Below are positions 1 through 8,246 of a stretch of DNA of 21,783 bases, in pieces. Below the pieces are notes generated by a model. That model was not told where the DNA came from. It saw only the letters and a program-made list of their open reading frames with translations, and did no database searches. Position 1 is the first letter of the stretch. Every line of letters begins with the position of its first letter. Source of the DNA: an uncultured Bacteroidales bacterium (GTDB taxonomy: Bacteria > Bacteroidota > Bacteroidia > Bacteroidales > UBA932); NCBI GenBank assembly GCA_934726455.1, contig CAKVDS010000044.1, forward strand, positions 1 to 21,783. The letters are read 5' to 3'. The position numbers and the translations under genes are program-made.

Positions 1-1
1 G

Positions 2-2857
2 CAGGGCCTGATCCGGATAGACAAAAACGGTAAAAGGACCAGATACTCCAGCACCGGCTCTGCCCTGCCGGAGGGGGTCATAACGGCTCTGGAGACCGAT
101 CGGCACGGAAACCTGTGGATAGGCACCGAAAAGGGCATCTATGTAAAAGGCACGCACAGCGCCATAAGTCTTTTTACCTCTGAAGACGTGACCGGCAGCA
201 GCATGATCACGGATCTCGAATATGACAGAGACCACGACCGTCTCTACGCAGGCACTTCCGGCAACGGCATGATGATCATATCACCGGCAGACGGCAAAGT
301 AATCAAGGCGACAGACGGCAACCTCCACATCAACACGCTGCACGTCGGTGCCGACGGCACCGTCTGGGCCGGCATCAACGGAGGCCTGCTGCGCTACGAC
401 CCGCTGTTGGACCGGTTCTCAAGGGACAGCCTGTCCGCAGGCTCCACAGCCACAGTACATTGCATATATGAAAGCTCAGACGGCGACATGTGGGCCGGCA
501 CTTCAGACGGGCTGTTCCGCTTCCCGCACAACTCGGGGAACAACATACGATACTCCACAGACGACGGACTTCCATCTGATGTGATATGCAGCATACTGGA
601 AGACAACAGCGGCAGCCTCTGGCTCTCGACCACCAGAGGCCTGTGCAGGTATCTGCCATCAGAGTCGAAGTTCTCCTGCTACTCAAAGGAGGACGGGACC
701 AAAGACGACGAGTTCGCATACCGCGCCGCCTGCGAGGTTGGAGACGGAAGGCTGATATTCGGAAGCATGACAGGCCTGACCGCCTTCCGCCCCGAGGACA
801 TTGTGGAGCCGAGAAGAGATGCCGCACCCGTAATCATAACAGGACTGCGGGCCGGAGGCGGCAAAATCGGGAACATCAACCTTGTCCCGTCGGAAGGAAT
901 GAAGATACCGGGAGGCCTCAACAGTTTCACTGCCGGCTTTTCAGTGCTCGAGTACACAAGCCCCGACAAGATCGTCTGCTCATACAAGCTGGAGGGCCGG
1001 GACAGGGACTGGATCACCATACCGGCCGGCAAAAGGGAGATAAGCGGGGAAAGGCTGCCCGCAGGACGCTATACACTGAAGATAAGGGCCGCCGATGCCA
1101 ACATGCCGTCCAGATTCTCCGAATGCACCCTGCCTCTCAAGATCACCGCTCCCTGGTACAGGAGGTGGTGGGCATATATGATATATTCCTTGATAATTGT
1201 TTCCGCGCTATGGTTCGTGGCTTTAGACCTCTCCAACCGCAGGGCGCTGCGCCGACGGGAAAAGGAATCCGGAATCAAGGACTTCAAGCTCCAGATGGCA
1301 TCGGACATATCCGAGGAAATCCGCACGCCGCTCACTCTCGTGATGTCGCCGCTTCAGGAGATGCGGGAGCAGGAGAAAGATCCGAAAAGGAAAGACCTAT
1401 ATAATATGATGTGCCGCAACTGCCAGCGCATCATCCGTTCCCTCAACCAGATGTCCGATCTGCGCAGGCTGGACAGCGGAGAACTGGAATTTCACTTCAG
1501 AAAGACCGACATAGTCTATTTCATCAAGGATATCCTCCACTCCATGAGCACCAGCGCCGAATCGAGGCAGATCGCCCTCGACTTCTCCTCCGAAGAGCCG
1601 GAAGTGCAGTTATGGATTGATCAGGGACACTTCGACAAGATCATATTCAACCTCCTGTCCAATGCGCTCAAGCACACCCCCGACCATGGCCGGGTCAGCG
1701 TGAGGATCAGCGCCCCTTCAGAAAGCGGCATGGTGGATATCAGCATCATGCACAGCTGCGACAAGCCTTGTGACACGGGCCGTATATTCTCCCGGAAAGG
1801 CGACGGGTCGGGATTGTATCTGGCCCGCTCCCTCACCACTCTCCAGCACGGAAAGCTCAGCGCAAGCAATGTTGAGGGCGGAGTGCTGTTCTCGCTGCAG
1901 CTCCCTTACGGGAACAGACACCTCACCAATGCGGAGATGAGTCCGACCGAGCGCCACAAAGAACTCTATACCAGATACTCGACAGACGACGACCTGACTG
2001 CGCTGCCCGCCGAGGATGAAGACAGCAAAGAATACAAATCGCGCAAGACGATAGTGGTCGCCGGGTTCGACAGCGAAATCCGCAATTACCTCAAATCCGC
2101 ACTGCGCCGGCAATACAACATAAGGGCATGCGCCGACACGAGGAACGCCTGGGGAATCATATCCACCACCATCCCGGATGCCGTCATCACGGGAATGGAC
2201 TCCAGCGGCGGCAACAGCCTTGAACTCTGCTCAAAAGTGAAGCACAACCCCGGGACAAACCATATCCCGGTGATCATCTTGAGCACCAGCAATGATGATG
2301 AAAACGCAGAAGAAAGCACAAGAATAGGCGCAGACCTCTACCTCAAGCTCCCGGTCTCGATAGAAATGCTGAGAGGAAGCCTTGCCAACGTCATCTCCAC
2401 CAGAGAGACGCTCCGCAGCAAATACGGGAACGAAATCCACTGTGATTACGAGCAGATCAAACTGGAGGGCAAAGCCGGAGGAAACTTCATCGACGAGGTG
2501 ACAGCCATCATACACCGGAACATAAGCAATCCGGATTTTACGGTGACCAGCCTGAGCCGCGAAGCGGGAATCAGCCGCGTACACCTCAACCGCAAGCTCA
2601 AGGACGCTCTCAACATCTCGCCCGGCAGCCTGATCAAGTCCATAAAGATGAGACACGCCGCTTACCTGCTGATACACAACGACGCCAACATATCCGATGT
2701 GTCCGGGAGCGTAGGATTCACCTCCCCGTCGTATTTTACCAGCTCGTTCCATGAGTATTTCGGCATGACCCCGAAAGAGTTTCTCTCCAAATACCGCGGC
2801 TGCACGGATCCGGACACTCTGGACAAGCTTCTCGGCAGCGACTGGAGGCAGGTGTAA
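2..2857 (+). CDS. Hybrid two-component system regulator, 5' end outside the window; phosphorelay residues degenerate
   Basis: The frame is open from base 2, so the GTG at 188 is not the real start and the N-terminus lies upstream. Domains in order: two-component propeller repeats (to about base 800), a Y_Y_Y domain (about 900-1140), one membrane segment (about 1165-1215), a HisKA-like segment, an HATPase-like segment (about 1615-1910), a receiver-like domain (about 2040-2390) and a C-terminal AraC-type helix-turn-helix (about 2480-2800). This is the architecture of Bacteroidota HTCS proteins, which sense glycans in the periplasm and activate nearby polysaccharide loci. Oddities: the H-box reads SEEIRTPL, with Glu (codon 1313-1315) where the phospho-His belongs. 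The HATPase keeps the N-box (NLLSNALKH) but has no clear DxGxG. The receiver has GF in place of the acidic pair (2063-2068) and Gly (2192-2194) at the phospho-Asp position. Architecture is clear; whether it signals by phosphotransfer is doubtful. The sugar genes downstream suggest its target. Confidence 0.93.
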   Translation, partial: QGLIRIDKNGKRTRYSSTGSALPEGVITALETDRHGNLWIGTEKGIYVKGTHSAISLFTSEDVTGSSMITDLEYDRDHDRLYAGTSGNGMMIISPADGKVIKATDGNLHINTLHVGADGTVWAGINGGLLRYDPLLDRFSRDSLSAGSTATVHCIYESSDGDMWAGTSDGLFRFPHNSGNNIRYSTDDGLPSDVICSILEDNSGSLWLSTTRGLCRYLPSESKFSCYSKEDGTKDDEFAYRAACEVGDGRLIFGSMTGLTAFRPEDIVEPRRDAAPVIITGLRAGGGKIGNINLVPSEGMKIPGGLNSFTAGFSVLEYTSPDKIVCSYKLEGRDRDWITIPAGKREISGERLPAGRYTLKIRAADANMPSRFSECTLPLKITAPWYRRWWAYMIYSLIIVSALWFVALDLSNRRALRRREKESGIKDFKLQMASDISEEIRTPLTLVMSPLQEMREQEKDPKRKDLYNMMCRNCQRIIRSLNQMSDLRRLDSGELEFHFRKTDIVYFIKDILHSMSTSAESRQIALDFSSEEPEVQLWIDQGHFDKIIFNLLSNALKHTPDHGRVSVRISAPSESGMVDISIMHSCDKPCDTGRIFSRKGDGSGLYLARSLTTLQHGKLSASNVEGGVLFSLQLPYGNRHLTNAEMSPTERHKELYTRYSTDDDLTALPAEDEDSKEYKSRKTIVVAGFDSEIRNYLKSALRRQYNIRACADTRNAWGIISTTIPDAVITGMDSSGGNSLELCSKVKHNPGTNHIPVIILSTSNDDENAEESTRIGADLYLKLPVSIEMLRGSLANVISTRETLRSKYGNEIHCDYEQIKLEGKAGGNFIDEVTAIIHRNISNPDFTVTSLSREAGISRVHLNRKLKDALNISPGSLIKSIKMRHAAYLLIHNDANISDVSGSVGFTSPSYFTSSFHEYFGMTPKEFLSKYRGCTDPDTLDKLLGSDWRQV

Positions 2858-2895
2858 CAGGCAAATGTTACATATTCAAAAATAAAATGTAACAT
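2853..2895. promoter_or_regulatory. Cluster of TGTAACA/TGTTACA motifs with a 9-bp inverted repeat
   Basis: ATGTTACAT (2865-2873) and ATGTAACAT (2887-2895) form a perfect 9-bp inverted repeat with a 13-bp AT-rich spacer. A third TGTAACA lies at 2853-2859, overlapping the regulator stop codon. The site sits between the regulator gene and the esterase promoter, about 70 bp upstream of its -7 box, which suits an activator or repressor operator. It lacks a GC-rich stem and T-run, so it is a poor terminator candidate. The bound protein is unknown; the AraC domain of the adjacent regulator is an obvious candidate. Confidence 0.5.
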
Positions 2896-2965
2896 CAGTG
2901 CAGCTCTTGTAACCGCAGCCTAAAAGCGAGAAACATCCGCTCCCCGGCAGGACGCGGATTTTGGA

Positions 2966-2973
2966 TATATTTG
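2966..2973 (+). promoter_or_regulatory. Bacteroidota -7 box (TATATTTG) for the esterase operon
   Basis: TATATTTG matches the Bacteroidota -7 consensus TAnnTTTG and ends 7 bases before the ATG at 2981. The transcript would therefore be almost leaderless if this box is used. No good -33 TTTG was found at the usual distance. Confidence 0.5.
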
Positions 2974-2980
2974 TGTCATC

Positions 2981-4570
2981 ATGAAAACCACTGCACAGAT
3001 AACACTGGCTCTGATGGCGCTGCTCGCCGCAGCCTGTTCAAAGCCCGCCCAAGTCACACTCCCGGATCTTTTCTCCGACCACGCCGTAATACAGAGAGAC
3101 AGGGAAATCACTCTTTGGGGCAGCAGCTCCCCGCACGCCTCCGTCAAGGTGGAATGGAGGGGCAGTCTTTACAACACGAAAGCCGGAGACGACGGCAGAT
3201 GGGAGGTGAGACTCCCGTCAGGAGAGGCGGGCGGACCATTCACCCTCAAAGCCGGGGACAAGACGGTAGAGGACATACTCGTCGGAGACGTATATCTGTG
3301 TTCCGGCCAGTCAAACATGGAACTGCCGGTCAGACGCTGCCTGGATGTGGTAGCCGAAGACATCAAAGGGTTCGCAGACACCGACATACGCTACATGGCC
3401 ATCCCATACAGCTATGATTTCCATGGCCCGCTTGACACACTCCCCCACAGCCGCTGGGAAGTGCTGGACTCTGACAGCACCGCCCTCGCCTGGAGCGCCC
3501 TGTGTTACTTCACGGCAAGGACCCTGCATGAAAAGACCGGCGTACCGGTCGGGATGGTAAGGCCGGCCGTAGGCGGCTCCCCCATCGAAGCATGGATGAG
3601 GGAAGAGATCCTCCCGGAATACGCCCTCGAAACCCTCGCCCCGCTCAAGGACGACAGCTATAGGGACAGTCTGAGAAAGGCCGGTGCCGAGGTCTACTCT
3701 GCATGGTGGAGAGAATACTCACAGAAGCCGTCACAAGAAGAAAAGTGGGCACGCACGGACATATTTTCAAAGACTTGGGCCACAGACAGCAAGGGCAAAG
3801 ACTGGTACGGAGGCCATCTTTTCCGCAGGCACGTCAGGCTCGACGCAAAGCAAGCCTCTTCTGACGCCATACTGCACCTCGGGGCGATCGTGGACGCCGA
3901 CTCGGTGTTTGTCAACGGCCGCTGCGCAGGTACGACAGCATACCGCTACCCGCCGCGCAACTATCGAATACCCAAGGAGATGCTCAAAACTGGAGACAAT
4001 CTCATAGAGATACACCTCTACTCGTTCGGAGTGGACTCGGAAGCGAAGTTCATCCCGGACAAACGCTACAGCCTTGAGACAGCGGAGGGCGAGACTCCTC
4101 TTCTTGACGGATGGGAGCACAGCTTCGGCAAGAGAATGCCGGCAAGACAGAAAGAGATATTCCTCCAGTACATGCCGTCCGGACTGTACAACGGGATGAT
4201 CGCCCCGCTGCGCAGGTACTCGTTTGACGGCGTGATATGGTATCAGGGAGAGAGCAACGAGGGGAACGCGGCGCAATACGGCGAACTTCTCGAATCCATG
4301 ATAAAGGACTGGAGGACACAGCTCGACGATGAAAACCTGCCGTTCTACATAGTGGAACTCGCCTCATATCAGCACTCCGAGAGAAAAGGTCCGGACTACG
4401 GCTGGAACAGAGTGCAGGCAGAGCAGCACCGGACAGCAGCCAAGATGAGCGGGACCGTCCTCGTGCCGAACTCCGATCTCGGAGAGTGGAACGACATACA
4501 TCCGCAGGACAAGAAGACCCTCGGAGGCAGAGTAGCCGGAGCGATTTCAGACAACAACAAAACCAGATAA
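2981..4570 (+). CDS. SGNH-family acetylesterase lipoprotein (sialate O-acetylesterase-like)
   Basis: This 529-residue protein has an N-terminal lipoprotein-like signal ending at Cys19 (LLAAAC), so it is probably exported and lipid-anchored. The catalytic Ser block is GQSNM with Ser111, a conserved VIWYQGES block follows in the second half, and the Asp/His block reads NDIHPQDK (Asp505, His507). Between them, about residues 270-345, lies a beta-sandwich-like insert typical of the SASA (PF03629) family. Members remove O-acetyl groups from sialic acids or from xylan and its oligosaccharides. The neighbours (GPH symporter, GH43) and the lack of sialic-acid genes favour acetylated xylo-oligosaccharides, but this is inference. 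The protein ends soon after the catalytic His, on the short side for the family. The symporter ATG follows the stop by 2 bases. Confidence 0.88.
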   Translation: MKTTAQITLALMALLAAACSKPAQVTLPDLFSDHAVIQRDREITLWGSSSPHASVKVEWRGSLYNTKAGDDGRWEVRLPSGEAGGPFTLKAGDKTVEDILVGDVYLCSGQSNMELPVRRCLDVVAEDIKGFADTDIRYMAIPYSYDFHGPLDTLPHSRWEVLDSDSTALAWSALCYFTARTLHEKTGVPVGMVRPAVGGSPIEAWMREEILPEYALETLAPLKDDSYRDSLRKAGAEVYSAWWREYSQKPSQEEKWARTDIFSKTWATDSKGKDWYGGHLFRRHVRLDAKQASSDAILHLGAIVDADSVFVNGRCAGTTAYRYPPRNYRIPKEMLKTGDNLIEIHLYSFGVDSEAKFIPDKRYSLETAEGETPLLDGWEHSFGKRMPARQKEIFLQYMPSGLYNGMIAPLRRYSFDGVIWYQGESNEGNAAQYGELLESMIKDWRTQLDDENLPFYIVELASYQHSERKGPDYGWNRVQAEQHRTAAKMSGTVLVPNSDLGEWNDIHPQDKKTLGGRVAGAISDNNKTR

Positions 4571-4572
4571 TC

Positions 4573-5988
4573 ATGACACAAACAAACAAGCAGTCAAACG
4601 GCTTCTACAAGCTGAACTGGCTCCAGAGGATAGGTTTCGGCGCCGGAGACATGGCGCAGAACCTCATCTACCAGACCATCAGCATGTGGCTGCTGTTCTT
4701 CTACACCAACGTGTTCGGGCTCGATCCGGCTGTCGCGGCGGTCATGTTCCTCATTGTAAGGATCGTTGACGTACTTTGGGATCCGATAGTGGGCGCGTTC
4801 GTGGACAAGCACAACCCCAAGTTCGGCAAGTACCGCTCCTACCTGATTTTCGGAGGCATCCCTCTCACGGCATTCGCCGTGCTCTGCTTCTGGAACGGTT
4901 TCTCGGGCTCCCTGCTCTACGCTTACATCACATACGTGGGGATGTCGATGTGCTACACCCTCGTCAATGTGCCGTACGGGGCTCTGAACTCCTCGCTCAC
5001 CCGCGATACGGATGAGATCACGGTGCTCACCTCCACGCGCATGTTCATGGCCAACCTCGGAGGACTTGCCGTATCAATGGGCATCCCTGCCATGGTGAAA
5101 AGTTTCGCCAAGGGCTCGCAGATGGTAGGTGAGCAGGCCATGCCGGCCGACGGGCACGCCTGGTTCATGACGATGCTGGTGTACTCGCTCGTGGGACTCG
5201 CGTTCCTGTTCTTCTGCTTCTCTCAGACCCGCGAAAGGGTGGTGATGGACGAGAAGGAGACTGCCAACGTCAAGGTTTCGGATCTCTGGGCCGAATTCGG
5301 GCGCAACCGCCCGCTCAGGGTACTGGCATGTTTCTTCATAACTGCTTTCGCGATGATGTCGGTGAGCAACGCAGCCGGTTCATACTACATGCAGTACAAC
5401 ATCCACTCGACCACGGCCCAGATGTCCCTGTTCATGGGACTCGGTTCCATCCCGGCATTCATATTCATGCCTATGGTCCCGGCCATCAAGAAAAAGGCCG
5501 GCAAGAAGGGGATGTTTTTCATATTTCTCTCTGTGGCGATGGTCGGCATGGCCATGCTCTACCTGGTGTCGATGATTCCTGCCCTGCGCTCCCAGATCTG
5601 GATCGTGTATCTGGCTCAGTTCATCAAATCCACGGGCATCATCGTTGCGACCGGCTACATGTGGGCCCTGGTGCCTGAGGTGGTGGCTTTCGGAGAATAT
5701 ACCACCGGACGCCGCATCGCCGGCATCGTCAATGCCCTCACCGGCATATTCTTCAAGGCCGGAATGGCCCTTGGCGGCGTAGTGCCGGGGCTGGTGCTCT
5801 CCGCTGTAGGGTTCAATGCCGCCAGTTCAGCCCAGACTCCGCTTGCGGAGCAGGGAATCCTCTGGCTGGTGTGCGTGATACCGGCGCTGCTTCTCATTCT
5901 CGCGATGTTCATCATCAGCAAATACGAACTCAGCGATGAGAAGATGGATGAAATCAACAAGGCAATAGAAGCAAAACACAATAAATGA
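4573..5988 (+). CDS. GPH-family (MelB-like) sugar:cation symporter
   Basis: This 471-residue, roughly 12-helix inner-membrane protein belongs to the glycoside-pentoside-hexuronide:cation symporter branch of the MFS. The family signature is visible at about residues 62-90: an Asp-rich segment (VDVLWDPIVGAF) followed by FGKYRSYLI. Many hydrophobic segments run to a charged C-terminus (DEKMDEINKAIEAK). I chose the ATG at 4573, 2 bases after the esterase stop; the longer reading frame from 4486 would overlap the esterase end and adds a charged, non-membrane extension. It probably brings oligosaccharides released by outer enzymes into the cytoplasm, where the adjacent GH43 acts. In Prevotella xylanase clusters a GPH transporter likewise sits beside a GH43 gene. 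The substrate itself cannot be read from the sequence. Confidence 0.93.
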   Translation: MTQTNKQSNGFYKLNWLQRIGFGAGDMAQNLIYQTISMWLLFFYTNVFGLDPAVAAVMFLIVRIVDVLWDPIVGAFVDKHNPKFGKYRSYLIFGGIPLTAFAVLCFWNGFSGSLLYAYITYVGMSMCYTLVNVPYGALNSSLTRDTDEITVLTSTRMFMANLGGLAVSMGIPAMVKSFAKGSQMVGEQAMPADGHAWFMTMLVYSLVGLAFLFFCFSQTRERVVMDEKETANVKVSDLWAEFGRNRPLRVLACFFITAFAMMSVSNAAGSYYMQYNIHSTTAQMSLFMGLGSIPAFIFMPMVPAIKKKAGKKGMFFIFLSVAMVGMAMLYLVSMIPALRSQIWIVYLAQFIKSTGIIVATGYMWALVPEVVAFGEYTTGRRIAGIVNALTGIFFKAGMALGGVVPGLVLSAVGFNAASSAQTPLAEQGILWLVCVIPALLLILAMFIISKYELSDEKMDEINKAIEAKHNK

Positions 5989-6968
5989 TGAAAACACCGA
6001 AAAGATACCTCTGGCCATCAGATTATATGGCCGATCCGTCCGTCCACGTCTTCGACGGCAAACTCTACATCTATCCTTCGCATGACTGGGAGTCCGGGAT
6101 TCCAGACGATGACTTCGGCAGCGAATATGACATGAAGGACTACCACGTCCTCAGCCTCGACGGGCCTGACCCTATGACGTCTCCTGTCAAGGACAGCGGG
6201 GCCGTGCTGCGCCGCGAAGAGATTCCTTGGGCCGGCAGACAGCTCTGGGACTGCGATGTGGCGCGCAAAGACGGCAAGTACTACATGTATTTCCCGATGA
6301 AGGACAAAAATGACATCTTCCGCATCGGAGTGGCCGTGGCTGACAACCCGTGCGGCCCATTCACACCGCAGAGCGACCCGATGAGGGGCAGCTACTCGAT
6401 AGACATCTGCGTATACGAGGAAGATGGTGAATATTATATGTATTTCGGCGGCATCTGGGGCGGCCAACTCCAGAGATACCGGGACAACAAGGCTCTGGAC
6501 ACAGGCTCTACCCTGCCTGCCGATGCGGAGCCGGCCCTTTGCCCCAAGGTTGCAAGGCTGAGCGGGGACATGCTCCAGTTTGCCGAAGAGCCGCGCGATG
6601 TGCAGATCCTTGACGAGAACGGGCAGCCGCTGCTCGCAGGAGACAACTCACGCAGATTCTTCGAGGCCGCATGGCTCCACAAGTACAACGGCAAATACTA
6701 TTTCAGCTATTCCACCGGCGACACCCATCTGCTGTGCTACGCCATCGGCGACAGCCCGATGGGGCCGTTTACATATAAAGGAGTGATACTGACCCCGGTA
6801 GTCGGCTGGACCACCCACCACAGCATCGTGGAATACGGCGGCAAATGGTGGCTCTTCCACCACGACAGCGTGCCGTCCGGAGGAGTCAACTGTCTGCGCA
6901 GCCTCAAAGTATGCGAACTCCGCTACAACGCTGACGGCACGATACAGACCATAGAGGGACGCGACTAG
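5985..6968 (+). CDS. Glycoside hydrolase family 43 (beta-xylosidase / alpha-L-arabinofuranosidase type), cytoplasmic
   Basis: This 327-residue protein has no signal peptide, so it should act in the cytoplasm. The GH43 five-blade propeller pattern is visible: MADPSV near the N-terminus gives the general base Asp17, SIDICVYEEDGEYY gives the pKa-modulating Asp140, and FFEAAWLHKYNGKYYFSYS gives the general acid Glu227. The GKYY/GEYY blade repeats recur. Length is that of a single-domain GH43 without an accessory domain. Family members cleave xylo-oligosaccharides or arabinose side chains. The start overlaps the symporter stop (ATGATGA), so translation is probably coupled; the second ATG at 5988 is an equally possible start. 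The stop codon shares bases with the convergent serine lyase gene. Specificity within GH43 is not resolved. Confidence 0.9.
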   Translation: MMKTPKRYLWPSDYMADPSVHVFDGKLYIYPSHDWESGIPDDDFGSEYDMKDYHVLSLDGPDPMTSPVKDSGAVLRREEIPWAGRQLWDCDVARKDGKYYMYFPMKDKNDIFRIGVAVADNPCGPFTPQSDPMRGSYSIDICVYEEDGEYYMYFGGIWGGQLQRYRDNKALDTGSTLPADAEPALCPKVARLSGDMLQFAEEPRDVQILDENGQPLLAGDNSRRFFEAAWLHKYNGKYYFSYSTGDTHLLCYAIGDSPMGPFTYKGVILTPVVGWTTHHSIVEYGGKWWLFHHDSVPSGGVNCLRSLKVCELRYNADGTIQTIEGRD

Positions 6969-8197
6969 ACGAGCATCTTGGTAGCCAGGCCACCGGCACT
7001 TGTCTCCTTGTAGAGGGACGGGATGTCGTGGCCTGTCTGCTTCATCACACTTACAACCTCATCGAAAGAGACCCTGTGGAAACCGTCGGAGAAGGCTGAA
7101 TACAGGTTGCAGTCAAGTGCACGTGCCGCGGCCATGGCATTGCGCTCTATGCACGGGATCTGAACAAGGCCGCATACCGGGTCACATGTCATCCCGAGGT
7201 GATGCTCCAGCCCCATCTCGGCAGCATATTCCACTTGACGCGGCGTACCCCCGAAAAGTTGGCAGGTCGCGGCGGAAGCCATGGCACAGGCTACGCCCAC
7301 CTCGCCCTGACAGCCGACGTCAGCCCCGGAGATGGAAGCGTTGCACTTGACCACGTTTCCGAAAAGCCCGCCGGTGGCAAGAGCATGCAGGATGCGTTTC
7401 TCGCTGAATGTGTGCCCTTTCCATATATGGTACAGGACTCCTGGCATCACCCCGCTCGCCCCGCATGTGGGAGCTGTGACCACCGTGCCGCCGGAGGCGT
7501 TCTCCTCGCTCACGGCAAGGGCGTATGAAAACACCAGCCCCCTGGTCTGGAGGTTGGCCTTGTAACCCGACACCTTTATATAATAGGTTGCCGCCTTGCG
7601 CGAGAGGTGCAGCGGTCCGGGCAGCACTCCCTCGCTGTTGAGCCCTGCCTCCACGGATGCCCTCATTGCCGCCCAGACTGTGGAGAGGTAGTCCCAGATC
7701 TCCGGTCCCTCGCACTGCTCCACATATTCCCAGTAGCTGCGGCCGGTGTCCTTGCACCACTGCATGATGTCGGATATCGTGCTGAGAGGGTATATGTCAG
7801 GGCCCTCCCCTATCAGAGAACCTTCGCCTTCGGAAATCGTCCCTCCCCCGATGCTGTAGACCGTCCACTCGTCCGTGGGCTCGCCGGAGGGGTCGCGCGA
7901 GACGAACTTCATCCCGTTGGGGTGATACGGCAGAAAAATCTCCGGCTTCCACACTATCGCCACGGGGGTCTGGCCGTCCGGAGATGATGATGCCCCCGCC
8001 GTCTTGAGCACATCGGTGATGGCTACATCAGTGAGGTGTCCCTTCCCTGTGGCGGCGAGGCTCCCGTAGAGGGTGACCTCAAAAGAAGCCGCTTCCGGAT
8101 GGCGTGCGGCAAACATCATGGCCGCTTTCTGCGGGCCCATTGTATGGCTGCTGGACGGGCCGCGGCCTATCTTATAGAGTTCCTTGAGAGATTTCAT
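6965..8197 (-). CDS. sdaA: L-serine ammonia-lyase (L-serine dehydratase), iron-sulfur type, single chain
   Basis: This 410-residue enzyme converts L-serine to pyruvate and ammonia in the cytoplasm. The N-terminal serine-binding signature GPSSSHTMGP is at residues 13-22. The C-terminal half carries the alpha-domain motifs of the [4Fe-4S] family: APTCGASGV, GCQGEVGVACAMA and TCDPVCGLVQIPCIERN. The family's alpha and beta domains are fused in one chain, with normal length. It is convergent with the GH43 gene: the last four bases of both coding regions overlap at a CTAG. It is divergent from the first TonB receptor gene, about 50 bp away. It looks like a stand-alone housekeeping gene with no evident tie to either neighbour. 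Confidence 0.95.
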   Translation of the reverse strand: MKSLKELYKIGRGPSSSHTMGPQKAAMMFAARHPEAASFEVTLYGSLAATGKGHLTDVAITDVLKTAGASSSPDGQTPVAIVWKPEIFLPYHPNGMKFVSRDPSGEPTDEWTVYSIGGGTISEGEGSLIGEGPDIYPLSTISDIMQWCKDTGRSYWEYVEQCEGPEIWDYLSTVWAAMRASVEAGLNSEGVLPGPLHLSRKAATYYIKVSGYKANLQTRGLVFSYALAVSEENASGGTVVTAPTCGASGVMPGVLYHIWKGHTFSEKRILHALATGGLFGNVVKCNASISGADVGCQGEVGVACAMASAATCQLFGGTPRQVEYAAEMGLEHHLGMTCDPVCGLVQIPCIERNAMAAARALDCNLYSAFSDGFHRVSFDEVVSVMKQTGHDIPSLYKETSAGGLATKMLV

Positions 8198-8205
8198 ACG
8201 GAGGG

Positions 8206-8213
8206 CAAATATA
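8206..8213 (-). promoter_or_regulatory. -7 box (TATATTTG) for the serine lyase
   Basis: Reading leftward, TATATTTG ends 8 bases before the minus-strand ATG (8197). It is back to back with the + strand box at 8235-8242; only 21 bp separate the two, so the promoters probably compete or share a regulator. Confidence 0.5.
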
Positions 8214-8234
8214 AGGCAATTCTGCGGAAATGCC

Positions 8235-8242
8235 TATCTTTG
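8235..8242 (+). promoter_or_regulatory. -7 box (TATCTTTG) for the first TonB receptor
   Basis: TATCTTTG fits TAnnTTTG and ends 4 bases before the ATG at 8247. This supports that ATG over the in-frame upstream ATG at 8184, which would lie upstream of the promoter and inside the divergent gene. Confidence 0.5.
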
Positions 8243-8246
8243 CGCC

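Noticed and set aside
586..1404. Long + strand open frame of 272 codons inside the regulator gene
   Set aside because: It overlaps a well-supported protein in another frame, is rich in Arg/Gln/His from GC-rich out-of-frame codons and shows no domain.
4486..4572. Earlier start for the symporter
   Set aside because: It lies in another frame inside the esterase end, gives a charged tail with no family similarity, and the ATG at 4573 sits 2 bp after the esterase stop.
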